Position numbers and translations under genes: made by a program. Shown piece after piece: positions 51,394 through 63,469 of a stretch of 64,000 bases of DNA (position 1 is the first letter of the stretch; each line of letters starts with the position of its first letter). Source of the stretch: Oryzias latipes (taxonomy: Eukaryota > Chordata > Actinopteri > Beloniformes > Adrianichthyidae). Below the pieces are notes generated by a model that saw only the letters and a program-made list of their open reading frames with translations, did no database searches and was not told the origin of the DNA. The stretch covers positions 3,999,041 to 4,063,040 of the forward strand of contig NC_019877.2 in the NCBI RefSeq assembly GCF_002234675.1. Reading direction: 5' to 3'.

Positions 51394-52945
51394 CTTTAAA
51401 AGCAAAATGGGAATCGGATTAAAAAAAAAAAAAAGCTGACTATAAGATGCTAAAGCAGAGTCCGCAAAGGCATCACTTGCAGGTGTCCTCCAGCCTCCCA
51501 CACCGACAGGTTTGTCCAAGTCTCTCAGCTCCTCGAGTCTGTCTTTGCTTAAGTCTGCTCCCTTCCAGCTTCACTTCTCCTCCTCCTCCTCCTCCTCCTC
51601 CTCCTTTGGCAGCAGCTAAAGAGAAGGCTGAGAGCGAGCGTGTGTCAGCGGCAGTCCCTGACAGTTCGCTTCCAGGGACCTGCTGCTCCGAGGAGGAGCA
51701 TTTGTGTGCTTCTAGTCAGCGTTGTGTGTGCAGGTGTGCATGTGGACAGCCAATCACAGCTTTGCAGATTGAAACATGTGAACACAACAAAGGAGGGCAG
51801 ACAGATAGAGGAAATCCTCTGAAGCTGGAAGGCTTATCAGACAAGAGCTGAATGAAACTGTCCTTCTGGGGTCTTCACTCTGATGAACCTACGATGTGTA
51901 GAAAACATCCTTTTTTTTCTCTCTCATCTTCTCATCCTTCCTCCTTTCTGGAATCTTTCACTTCTTCAGCTCTTTAAATCTATTTTTCCCCTCGCCTTCC
52001 CTCTCTTCACCATACTTCACATCAGCCAAGCTTCAAACTTTTGTCTTCTTTTGCTTTCCCCTCATTCTCTCTTTTCCCTTTCGCCTTACTTACTTTTCAC
52101 CACTGATCTCCAGTCTGTCTAGCTTCAGGCAGAAATTCCCAGCTGCACTTTCCTTCCCTCTGCAGTTGCCGTCCTCACAAATCCCTCGCTTTTTCTCCCC
52201 CTGACGCGCTGATCTACAGAGAAGCACAGAAAAGCAGTGCTAAAAAAAAGAGAAAAAAGGTCTTGCTCAACTTTAAATGAGGAAACACAGTAAAAATAAC
52301 ACCGCCCAGTGATCACACGCCAGCATTTCTGTAGTCTGCCACCTGATTCCTGTAAAAACACATGCATCGGCTAAAAACGTTTTTAACAGCTTCACGGAGA
52401 GGCAGCGGAGTTCTCACGGGGCAATTTTATTGCATTGCTGTTATTGTGGTATTTTGGAACATCTGTCATCTGGATGTGCTTGTATGTGTGTGGACTTACG
52501 CGTCTGGAAGCAGCTCTCCGGGGTCTTTTATTTTCTCCACAGGAAAAGGTCGAGAGAATCTGCTGTTGATGAGGGATACAAGTGAAAGGAAGACTGAATA
52601 TGAATCATGTCAGCATTTATTTATAATAAACATGGTCTCAAGATCAAATATGTGTTTCTCATTACGAGTTTACTTTCCCAAACCTTGTTTCAATTAGCAT
52701 CTTTTCTTCTACGTACCCCCAATGCCAGGAAATCTCTGACTATGATTGGCCGGCGGGGCTAAAAAAGCACAGATAATTACATTTTTTAAAGCACTGATCT
52801 AGTTAAAATCATGTTTGCTGTCCAGTTGGAAGAGCTGTGTCTTATTATCATACCAAGCAGTGGATGCAGTTTATTTCTTTTAGCTGGATTAAACCATTTC
52901 TATGAACATTTCACTTGTTTTCACTTCTTCACAAAATGCAGATTT
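51394..52945 (-). promoter_or_regulatory. fam20a 5' flank
   Basis: Contains a poly-A run (51421-51434), a (TCC)n microsatellite (about 51577-51605) and pyrimidine-rich DNA to 52100. A noncoding first exon may end upstream of the acceptor-like ttttaaag before the ATG. No TATA box was recognised. No other gene is visible here. Confidence 0.35.
51577..51605. repeat. (TCC)n microsatellite
   Basis: About nine TCC units just upstream of fam20a; (GGA)n on the gene strand. Confidence 0.95.
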
Positions 52946-52946
52946 A

Positions 52947-53339
52947 CAGTGGTGTGAGAAAGTTTGGGCACCCCTGCAAAATTGCTCTTGGCCACCTTAA
53001 ATACCTCTTCTTATGATTGGCTTCACATGTGTATGTAGGTCAAGGGCCAATAAGCTTGTAAAACAAATTTAGTGTTCCAATAATTATTGCTAAAGGTAGT
53101 CAAATCCATAAAACAACCGGGGTGCCCAAATTTACGCACATGCCTATTTTTGTTTAAGTAATCATTGTTTCTTATTATAGTTTCTTTAAATCCAATAAAC
53201 TTCATTTCACTTCTTAAATATCACTGTGTTCATCTGCTATATGATGTATTTAACTGAAATTGATGATCCGAACAACCAATGATTTATGAAGAAAAATCTT
53301 GAAAATTATCAGGGGTGTCCAAACTTTCTCACACCACCG
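52947..53339. mobile_element. Tc1/mariner-type MITE
   Basis: Ends CAGTGGTGTGAGAAAGTTTG and its near reverse complement (CAAACTTTCTCACACCACCG appears at the right end). TA dinucleotides (52945-52946 and 53340-53341) flank it, the usual Tc1/mariner target duplication. 393 bp, noncoding. Confidence 0.85.
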
Positions 53340-53902
53340 TACGAATTAAAGTTGGTCAGTTGAATTTGCCACAAATCGATTTCCTAAATGAGAAAGAAAA
53401 TTGTGGTTTTGGTATTTTTGACATGTTCTTATGTCCTCTTTTTCACAATGGAGGACAAATAAAAAGAAATTTGGGTTTAAAATGGCCTTTTTGAGGATTT
53501 TTTATTCAAATAATCATGAATCAGGAGCAGATGAAAAAATGCTGTTTAGAAAAGGGCTCACTGGTCTCATCAGCCTTAAATTTGCATGTGTTTAATTAGC
53601 AGTTGTCAAAAAAAGTGTAACTCTGTGAATGAGGAAACTAAAAAATTCATTACCCAGGACTTAGATTTTTTTTTTTTTTTTACTAATTTAAATCCAACTG
53701 GGTTGATTTCAAGCTCCACATTCTCTTCTGTAAATTTAAGCTAATCAGCAAGTACAAAATGTTCCTACCTAAACAGCTTTTAATAAATGAGCTCTTAAGC
53801 TGTTTTTGGTTTTTTCCCCACAGGTGAGCGGACCAAACTAAACTAAACTCATTTTACTGTATTTATAACTTTTGTTGAGTAAACTCCATGCATAAGTCCC
53901 AA

Positions 53903-54310
53903 CCATGGCCTGTATCTGAGAACTGGACCGAGTAAGTGTGACATCACCCATAGAAAAGGGTTTAATTCCAGCTCCAAATGAATTAAAGTCAATTTAGACG
54001 CCCATTTCTTATGATATGGACGTCATGTTGGAGCCAGCCGTTGCCGGTAAGCAGTGATTGGTCCTAATCGGTCTGAGTCATCATTTTAATGGCAACCACT
54101 CTTGCCAATCAGGAGTGAGCTTGTTGGGAGTCCACACCCCTACCACTTGAAAGGCAGCTCGTGCAAATCTGTCAATCAAATGTTTTAAATATTAGACATT
54201 TCTCTGTAGAAGTCTGTGGAATTTCGGCCTTTTTGAGCCAGCGGGCACTTCCTGTTTGGAACGCCAGGAGGGAGGGGTCACTCAGTCCAGTTCTCATATG
54301 CAGTCAATGG
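53903..54310. mobile_element. TIR element related to 16920-17570
   Basis: The left end CCATGGCCTGTATCTGAGAA and the right end in reverse complement CCATTGACTGCATATGAGAA form inverted repeats of about 30 bp. The interior matches the reverse complement of the arsg intron 7 repeat in several blocks but has no piggyBac-like insert. Noncoding. Confidence 0.65.
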
Positions 54311-55639
54311 TCCTAACTAAAAACAATAAGCTGCATAAATGACAGGAAATGATGGATTGAGCTAGGAAAGTGAGTACCAAACACAAGAGAACGGGTGGGG
54401 CATCACTCATGCTAGTTAAGAGAAGCAAAAAAAAAGGTATATGTGAGGTTTTTTTTTCAACCAACATAAAAATAAATGCTGAAAATGTAGTATTCATGAT
54501 TAAGAATGGATAACCCAAAAACTGAACGTCACAGCCTCTGCAGATACAGAGCCTCTGATTTGTTTACACACAAGGCAGATGACTAAGATCTGTGAACATT
54601 TTCTTCTTTTTCAAAGACCGCAGTTACAACGCAAAATGATGAGCTATTGTCTGAAAGTAAATATCTGCACAAAGTACGGTTGGGTCAGGAAAACAAGTTA
54701 CCACATCACTCCCATTTTTAGTTTCTGCTGATTCTGCAGAAACCCTGGGAAAAGTGCTTTCACAAGATCTGCAGAGTGAGGGTGTTTTTTCTATTGTATT
54801 TAATTTTAAACTCTTTGTATTAATGAGTCAGCTTAACAGAGTTCAGACAATTGGGTTCGTTAGTGAAGCATCAGTGGTTTCTTGGGGAAAGAAAGCCCTT
54901 TCCACTTGTCATGGTTGATTCTGCTCATATTTATCCACCGAGAACTCGAGACATAAACACTGATTGTGCCGCTTCCCACACAGAACTCTCAAACCAACAC
55001 TTAAAGCGATCCAGGCTGAGAAGTTTTAAAATCAATTATACATAGACAAACTAAAGTAGGACACAAGTGGGAGTGCTGCTGAGAAACCTGTGTGGTTCAG
55101 TTGGGTTGTGATGATCAGAGCAGGTTGCTTTTTGTTGGGATGACTGGAGGAGGCTAATGTTTGTGTTTCTGTCAAAAATAAACCTCCAGAGGATTAATTT
55201 AGACAATATCTCATGGTGAAGGAAAAGCAGTGAAATAGAATGAGTGGATTCTCACAAGTCAGACACTAGTCCAATGTCAAACGTAAGAGTCAAGCTTCAA
55301 AGTGTAAATTAGCATTTAGAAGCTCATTTACACCATTCAAAAAAACTTGGTGGAAATCGTACGGTGCTTGTTTCAATTCACAGATTTTGGGTATAGGAAG
55401 GTAATTGTACTGTGGTCGTAAACACCTCATTTTGTCCACATAATGGTCTCACTTTGTGGCTCACTTATTGGGGCAAAAACCAAAAAAATCTAAAAGAAAA
55501 CCCTTGTCAGTGTGGCATCAATTTAAACATTCTGTCGGTATAAAAAGCATATATTGTTTGTAATCGAATCAAAACAAAGTAATGAACAACATCACATAAC
55601 CTACAAGCAGCGCCACTTGGCAATAGCGAGCCTTTGGAC
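54311..55639. other. Intergenic DNA, nothing recognised
   Basis: 1.3 kb of AT-rich sequence without a coding signal or repeat I can name. Confidence 0.5.
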
Positions 55640-55990
55640 TGGTAGTAGGCAGTCAGATGTTGCAGCTGAACTTGCATCAAGACAGAGAACTACTGTCAGA
55701 GTTTGTGACAGACCACAACCATGAGCAGTACCTAAGGACCTCTGTACTCAGACATGGTTTAGAAAACGCCAAACAGTTGCATTCCCGTTTACTAGATGTG
55801 AGGTCCCGTCTGGGACCAGCTGAAGCAGAGATTGGATGACTGGACCCCCAAGTGACCTGGCAGAACTGCGCGTAGCACTTGAGGAAGGGTGGAACGCCTC
55901 AGAACAACATAACATGAGGTTGGCGAGGAGCATGAGACAAGCTGTCATTGCTGCAAACGGTGGAAATACCCAATATGCACGTGGTCGATG
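55640..55990 (+). pseudogene. Internally deleted Tc1-type transposase relic
   Basis: The frame 55657-55839 ends with a helix-turn-helix-like stretch (NAKQLHSRLLDVRSR). After a stop and frame change, 55836-55975 encodes DLAELRVALEEGWNA and RQAVIAANGGNTQY, which is the C-terminal tail typical of IS630/Tc1 transposases. The catalytic DDE core between them is absent. A dead element with no intact function. Confidence 0.6.
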
Positions 55991-56823
55991 TTTGTTTTTG
56001 GGGCCATCTTTATTATTGGCTTAACTTTAGGGATAATAAACATCAAATTAGTAATATCAAAGGGAAATTTCAATATTTCATTAAAATTCAGACAAAATAG
56101 TTGTAAATAATAACAAACAGTAGCAGGACAATGAGAGAAGACAGCGCTGCAGTTGATAGTCACATACTGAAGGTAAAACTGAAGAGAAATTCATTCACAA
56201 GTGCTGAAGATACAAACAAGTTTGAATGAAAAATGAATGAGAGACAGCAGTAAAGGTAGAAACTTGTTCCCATTTATTTAACACCAAAGGAGATTCTCTT
56301 TTGCTTTTCTGTATTAAAAAAACGCACATTTATTTATTTTTACTGATTTCTGAAAGGATGTACAACTTTCTTGAAAGAAAAAATACATTTCTTAGTTTTT
56401 CTAAAATGTAAAGATGACAAATGAAATCATTGTTAGTTGACAGCTCTATATTTGACAAGTTTTATGTTTTTCCTTAAATGTGTTTCTTGCTCAGCACTCT
56501 GGTGTTTGTCAAACTTTAGTTAGTAAGCTTATTATTATAATCATTTGACTTTCTGGACCAGTGTCACCATGTTTAACATTAGTATTGTCATATTCAATAG
56601 TGTTTTTAAACTTATTTTCTAACAAAACTTCTAATTTTTATCTATTTTTTGTTTGTTTGTTTGGACTCACCAGCAAAGCATACCTTCTTTTGGAGACCTC
56701 TAGGTTATAATTAGTCTTAAATATATCCATAAATCAGCATAACTCCCAAGAATTTAAACTGTATTTATAATGGAAGAAATTAACTGAGCAGAAGAGCATA
56801 GTTTCCATGGATTGAAACACACC

Positions 56824-56829
56824 TTTATT
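56824..56829 (-). terminator. Candidate minus-strand polyadenylation signal
   Basis: TTTATT on the plus strand, placed suitably after either candidate stop codon at 56887 or 56952. Confidence 0.3.
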
Positions 56830-56886
56830 AAATGAAATGAACCTCATAATCTTCATTCCTCTTCTTTGTTTTGAAGATCACAAACC

Positions 56887-57210
56887 TTAGCAGTGTTGAT
56901 GCACTTTCACTTGGTTGTCATGGCAGCCATAAACAAGGAACACAAAGCACTTTATGTTTTCTCCTCTTGTATAGTTTGATCGCGGCACTCCGCGACTTCT
57001 TGAAGCACAGTTGTTGTTTTCCTTAAAGTTTCCGCATCTTTCCTTGACTTCATGACATTTTCCACTGCAGTCAAGTGTTTGAACTAAAACTTGACAGACA
57101 TTTTCATGTTTATTTTTAACCTCACCCATGAACATTTGAGTGAGAGCAAGGCTTGTTACACTGTTGGTTTGATAAAGTAACATCCAAGTATTCCTTTTGG
57201 CCTCAGAGAA
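56887..57210 (-). other. Candidate terminal exon, frame undecided
   Basis: On the minus strand a pyrimidine-rich acceptor (ttctctgag|GCC) near 57209 opens a Cys-rich frame ending at 56887. An alternative acceptor gttttag at 57084-57085 opens a different, helix-like frame (VMKSRKDAETLRK) ending at 56952-56954. An AATAAA on the same strand lies at 56824-56829. Neither frame resembles a family I know, and neither joins in phase to the WD-repeat exon ending at 60133. It could be the 3' end of that gene, a separate short gene, or chance. Confidence 0.25.
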
Positions 57211-57294
57211 ACAAAAGAAAACTGCAGTTAATCCTTTCAAATGACAAATATCGGAAATAGACACAATTTTTGAATTATTTATAATCAAATCCAA

Positions 57295-60132
57295 ACACAG
57301 ATTTAGCTATATACTGTATTCTTTCACATTACAGACTCACTTTATTACCAATATTTTGTCTGAGCTAGTAAACCATTACCGGCTAATAAAAATAAATATA
57401 TATTACACATTGAAATTATTTAAAAAGTAAGCACAGAAAGTTCTAAAACTAAATGAAACATAAACTAAAAGATAATTTAGGGGAAACACTATGTAGAAAA
57501 TGTGTCAACTTCTCATCAAACCTTGATTCTGAAGTGGAAACCCATCGTCACAGAGTAACACATACAGACAGACGTTTTCTAACTCGGGTCGGAACGAAAC
57601 CAGGAAGGCAGGAAAACAAAGTTCATGTTGTCTATTTTTAAACAGAAACTCACTTTTCTTCCCAGACAGTGAAAGCTGAACTCTATTAGTTTGTGATACC
57701 ACACCCAGACAAATCTGGAAAATGAACACAGCCACTGAGGAAAACCAAAAAAAGCTAGTAACACTTTTTACAGAGAGCTTTGTAGAAAACATTGTTAAAG
57801 TGTTCTCTGAGAGCTCATATTTTAACATTAGCGTTTTATGAAGCAGGTTAAATAATCATTCCGCAGCCAAGTTATCTTTTTCTTTGTTTCATGTTCATCA
57901 CGTCACATGCTGGTGTTAATCCCATACATTTTGAGTAAAGATGAATAATTTTGAGGTTAAGATCAAATAAAATTCTATATTTTTTGTGTGTTCTATCAAA
58001 ATCGATCACTTAAGTTGGTTAAAATACTGACTTTAACACCTTTTTTCTGTTCTGATCTTTGACAAAACGGACACATCTGAGTAGTTTACTGTCTGAACTC
58101 ATTTTAAACTATGAGAAATATAAACTATTAGATTCAACAATTAATGAAGACTTTTCTTTATAAACTCAGATATGCTGTCTTCTGGAACAAATTAATCAGA
58201 TTTCTCCATAATGATGAATGAATGCTTAAGCGGAATGAAGGAGGACAAAATCTGGATAATTGTGAACTCCCTGTAAGCGAATATAAAAACAAAATACATT
58301 TTTTTTGACAAACACTTAATAATGATAATATAAATAGAGTTTAACTTTGTTAATGTTGGTCCCTTTAAAAATCTTGCAGCGTCTTATAGGCATAACATGT
58401 TTCAGAGTGGAGCTCCAAACATTTGCGGAGGAGAATGTGAGGAATGCTCCGACTTCCCTCATTGAGATACACAGAAACTCTCATAATTGACCTAGATTGT
58501 TCAACACTGACATTTTAAATAGCTGTTTTGCAATCAAAAATGAAAAAATAGCAGTAGAAACATGTGGTCATAGAAGCGGAGTTGTGTTGTGAGAGATTAT
58601 TGGAATTAATAAAAATCCATACCCTGAAAGTAGACAGGTTTGAGGGTTATACTTGCTTCCATGTATGCTAACCCTGCTTCAGTAAATAATATAAACCTCT
58701 GTTTCAACATGTGCATGATTAACAACACACATTTACAGTGTCAGACACGCCTGCAAAGGGATTTGTAAATGGAGACACAGCTGACATCTTCATTGTTCTG
58801 TGGTGCAAAACGCTTAACAGTTAGTTGTTGGCAGTTCCCATGTGGAAATTGTTAGGACTAAATTGAGTTGTTTACATTTATATTAAGTCTCCAGACATGT
58901 TAGCAACTTTGTGGGACTTATTCGACAGATCCAACACAGAAACTGTTGGCTCGTGCAATCTGGAGCCATGTCTGCAGCAGAAGGAGACGGGGGGAAAAAG
59001 GAAATATGTCAATAAAGTAAATCAATTTGGGACTGTTTTTAAGGTCTGGCCAAAAAAGGTTTTTATGATATCAGTTTCACTAAGAAAACAGGTCAGAGCC
59101 TCCAAATGAAAAAGGTTGCCGTGAAATTTTCAGACTGAAAACACAGAGGTTCTCTATGTGAGCCATTTTGGCGAGTCAAAATATGCATTTTAGAAAGGTC
59201 GCAATAGTCTGGATCATTCAAGCAAAATATTTAAGTAGATGAAGGCTTTAAAACTGTTTAAAGCTGCTGAAGATTAAACTTGGAGGCACAATGGTAAAAA
59301 ATACATTCCTTACAATTTTCCATGATTTGCTAAATTATTTCCTTTTTTGAATGGGTCTCCTACACACACCTTTGTTGTTTGTCAGCATAAATAAGTTCAA
59401 AGTTATAAAAAAAATGAAGCAAAACATTTGTGCAGTATGTTTAAAAAAAAGACAACATTTTTGCCAAGAAACGGGATTCTGGAGAAAGAAGGTCATTAGG
59501 ATAAGAATTATTGTATCATCATTTGGGTTGTGAATCATTGTGCTACTTGTGCAGTTTTTTGTTTTGTTTTGTTATTTGCATTGAATTCAAATGGAAACCA
59601 TTCATACGTCAGTACTAAATCAGAGTCCCTGATTGGTCAAAGTCTAACCAGGTTCAATTGTTTAATGATGCGCGTTTATTACGTGGAGCCCGAAACTGGA
59701 CTGAACTTTTGTTCAGTCTTTTGTAGCGACAGATGATCATGAGAATTTTGGACATGGAAGCCCAAAAATGCATATTCACATGCGATTACATAGACTTTAA
59801 ATTGAAACTGGTGTTTGAACGTGCATTGCTGAGGCCGATTTGAACGTAGCATCACTGTTTCATTGTTGAAAAGTGACAATTTGAACCCTATTTTACAATT
59901 CTACTACTTTTATTTATTTATTTATATATTCCTAAACCAGTATTTCTGTTTGAGTGATCAAATAACCATTTTAGTGAATGATTTTAAATGATCAAAAGGT
60001 AATGTTAATCTTAGTTCCAAAAGACCATGCGTTGAATGTTTTATCTTCTTTATTCCCTTAGCTTTGTCTTTTATGCTATTGTTCATGTTGAACTGGTAAC
60101 ATTTCCTTCAATGTTGTAGCATCCTGCTTCAC
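57295..60132. other. No gene recognised
   Basis: Open frames here on both strands are short and show no family resemblance. The 3' exons of the WD-repeat gene should lie somewhere in this stretch, but I could not identify them. Confidence 0.4.
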
Positions 60133-63100
60133 CTGAGATAGGTAGTTGAATCTGCGATATTCCGGATCACCTTCTGCCCAAAATGACCCACATGCTTGCC
60201 GCCTGTTGTCCAGAGTCCAGCAGAACCATCGTCTGATGCTGCGAGGATGAGCAGCATGTCCGCCACCTCCAGAACCTCAACATGTCTCAGTGGCATTTTG
60301 TAAGCCGTCCATCTTTGAAGCAGAGGCGGTTTCTCTGAAAACGGCTGCACGGATGAGAAACGATCACTTACTTTGGGACAAACTGTAAAGCACACACCTT
60401 CAGTTTCATTGGTATTGACTACAGCTCACCTCATGTTGGAGTTCCAGAGCATAGGAAGAAATGTCCCAGATCTGGAGGCAGCCCGTTGTGTCACCTGAGA
60501 CCAGGATGCTGTTTTTATTCTGATCTGAGCTCAGACTAAGCACACGCTGGCCTAGTTGCTCCGGAACATAGAATTTTCCTGAGATGGGGGGGGACAATGT
60601 TATCATGCAGCCATGGATCAGGAAACAACAAAAAAACCCTTTTTAGGTCCTGGACTGCAAGAAACGTTGAACAAGATTTGCCCTCACCACATACTCAAAA
60701 TCTCACCAAGATGTGCACAGACCTAGTACCCGGTAAAAATTAATTTTTGATATAGTGACCCCCCCCCCCCCCCCCCAAAAAAAAGCACATCACAACGGGA
60801 TAAACCATTAAAATGGAGCCAAAATCTCTTATGGGGCTCAAAAGAATATTTCAAATTCCACTAACAAAACCACAACACTTATGTCTGGGATACTGACAGG
60901 AAGTTTTAAAATTATTATGGGATGGCCACAGGACCCACAGCTCGGCAACCATTTTGTTTTTCACATTTTAGCACACCTGTGGCCTCGGGAAGAGGCTGAC
61001 GTATTAAATTAAAATGAAAAATCCCCCTTTAGTACCAGCTCCAGATTTAAACTCCTCGTAGGGATTTTGATCTATCACCTCATAACTCCTCGAGCATCAT
61101 TGGGAAACTATTCGAGCAAAAAGTGTTGGTTTTAAAGCTGGCAGATTGTGCAAAAGTGGCGTTCCCCTATTGCTCCCATATTTTTTACTGGAAAACTGTG
61201 AAACTTTAATACATGAATCCTTGGCTCAAGCTAAACAAAATGATACCACATAGTACTTGAATGTATTAGGATTGTGGGCATGGTTAATAAAAAAATCTTC
61301 CCTTGCCAAGAAAATTCCAAAATTTACTTTTGCTGATTGTTCTAAAAATGTCACAGATATGTTTGTCACCCAAAAAATTAAATGGTTGCTATAAAGATAA
61401 AACAAAAAAGCCAACATTTATTGAAAAAAAAACTTTTTTTAATGAATTTGTCGCATGCAGCTCTGACCAGGGTGGCAGGGGCAGAAGGGGATAGTGAGGG
61501 AGGTGTAGCGACCGCGCACCCAGTGAAGACGGGTCGAAAGGGGGCGGCTTTGGGAGCGGTTTTTGCCCACGATTCATGCAATGCTTTAAATTCTATGTGT
61601 TCATAACTTGCTTAGCAAAAATTATTTCAAATCTTACACAGATGTCAGGAAAGTAAAATAAAGCAAGAAACACTGCAAGAGTTTTGAAAACACTTGATAT
61701 ACAAGTTTATTTTAGGAGTAATTTAATCTTGGATTTGATGGGAAAGTTTTCCCTTTTGTGACCTTCCTCCAATGGTCCTTCAAGGAGCTTCTAGTATTTT
61801 CAGATTGGCTTCAAATTCAGGACTGGGTTTGAGTTACTTATTTAAACTTTGGCTTTTGATCTAATTTAACTCAAAAACACTATTTTATGCTTTGCATTAA
61901 CTGAATTGTAGTAGCTTTTAGGAGCAGAAGGATTTTTTGAAATGTAAAACTGTGGGGTGAACCCTTAAAATAACCCCAGACGAGCCCCCACTCCAAAGGA
62001 TCTTTGTCTTGTCTGCATGAATTCTCAGAGACCCACAGATGCAGAGTTGCAACGGTTCACTTGCACTCGTACAAACAAACCCAAGCAGGCCCGTACACAT
62101 ACGCATTGGTCACAGGACTTGAATCCCACACCACTAAACACAGATGGGATCTGGAAAGAGACATAGTTGTGGCTTGCCAAGAATGGGACCGGCGGGAGGC
62201 CAATTCGACAGTTCAGCTCGACTGTCAGAGCTTGTGCTGCGTGTTAATCCATCTTTAAGTTGTAGCAACTGACAGATGTTTATCAGCTGGTCGTTGCTTG
62301 ACTGCTGCACCCTTTTTCTCTGCTCACCATAAACATGATGTTCTCCAGTGATGTTCCGGAAACACACACAGCCAGCTTGAGAGGACACCAGGACAACTTG
62401 AGTTTTGGACTCCTCATTTCTAGCTTGAGGCTGGAGAAAGAGGAGGCTGTCCACAAGCTCTTTTTCTCTGCATGCACACAAGAAATCAAGCAAAAACAGG
62501 TCGTTATGCCCAATGTGGTTCATTTACTTGGCTTTGCTTTTTTTGCTTTTGGTGATGATTTTATTGTAGGTTCATCTCCTACACTGTGGATACTTATTAT
62601 ATGCAGATTCAGTTTCATAGTCAATGTTCACTAATTCGTAGACCTGCTTTTAAAACAATTTCCAATAAAGAACCACTCTAACCATCTTTTGATCTAGTTC
62701 TTAAAACATTCCCAGTGGTATTTAAATTGTGATTATGTGGGTTTTAGCCCAACAAAAAGTGTAGTTTTCTAGGACATATTTTCTGCAGGAGTTAATTAAA
62801 AATTCACCTCTAAGGTGTGGGTGGGACCATTGGTGCAGAGAAACCCCACCCCACTTCCTGAAATGCTTAAAAATGCTATTTTAAGCTTAAATTTCTGTAT
62901 AAATATCCTCAACCATCAGAAAAATGCCACAAGACCACCAAAAACACTATTTTTATTAGAGTGGATCTGTAAGTAAATACAAAAAAAAAAAAAAATAAAA
63001 AATAAAAACTATGTTTTTGTCATATCCTACTTACTACCAGCAATGATTTTGACTGGAGGATGTCATTAAAATATGCAGAATTTCTTTCAGAAACCAAAGT

Positions 63101-63469
63101 TTGGACATTTAATCTTATTCAGAATTTTAGGTATTTGAAAAAAACTAACTTGATTTTCTAAAATAAAATACAAAATAGATCTATTTTTTATGTTACATTT
63201 TTAATTGTGAAATACTTAAATAAAACAGCTGAACTATGAATAATCCATGGAAACCTGATGACCGACATACAAATAAAAGCCTCATCTTACTGTGTTTCAT
63301 TGTGTAGTTGGAGCAAAGGCTTTTGTGTGTCTATTCTCCATATTATTATATCTCCATCGTGATTTGCAGTGGCAACAACTCCCAGAGAAGCACACAGGCC
63401 CATGGTCACGATGTTGGACTTGGAAACCTCGCTGGACTCCCAGGAGATCTTTATGTTCACTTCAGAGTC
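60133..63469 (-). CDS. WD-repeat protein, WDR49/WDR64/EFCAB8-like, partial
   Basis: Four consecutive minus-strand exons join in phase: 63469-63291, 62467-62328, 60578-60430 and 60344-60133 (680 nt). They encode beta-propeller blades: LGVVATANHDGDIIIW, then VVLVSSQAGCVCFRN, then NSILVSGDTTGCLQIWD, then LLILAASDDGSAGLWT followed by GKHVGHFGQ. Each blade ends in the W-x or equivalent Trp-type motif. The 'DG.. W..GK..G.FGQ' ending followed by a D..TY motif is characteristic of the WDR49/WDR64/EFCAB8 group, large proteins often linked to cilia and testis. The 5' exons lie beyond the right edge and 3' exons were not found. I cannot choose among the paralogues. Same strand as fam20a, about 9 kb upstream of it. 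Confidence 0.75.
60579..62327 (-). other. WD-repeat gene intron (1.7 kb)
   Basis: Includes an 18-base C tract (60759-60776) followed by A. Otherwise no exon or named repeat is seen, and the flanking exons join in phase across it. Confidence 0.5.
62673..62964 (+). repeat. Dispersed repeat, copy D (most complete)
   Basis: Starts CCACTCTAACC and ends TTAGAGTGG, short inverted termini suggesting a DNA element. Internal blocks 'aacattcccagtggt', 'attcacctctaaggtgtggg' and 'cagaaaaatgccacaagacc' define the family shared with copies A-C. In an intron of the WD-repeat gene. Confidence 0.6.

Noticed and set aside
51394..51519. Upstream ATG extending fam20a by 42 codons
   Set aside because: The extension crosses a poly-A/T tract and lacks similarity to FAM20A. 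The ATG at 51393 directly precedes the signal-anchor helix and follows an acceptor-like sequence.
56887..57294. Kunitz-like protease inhibitor
   Set aside because: The C-terminal CFVFLVYGC segment faintly recalls a Kunitz core, but the cysteine spacing and missing glycine do not fit.
57505..57828. 107-codon minus-strand frame as a further WD-repeat exon
   Set aside because: No WD-like motif and no supporting splice phase; judged to be chance.
60759..60776. 18-base C tract as a structural motif
   Set aside because: Simple homopolymer. Too little context to claim an i-motif or regulatory role, and its length is prone to sequencing error.
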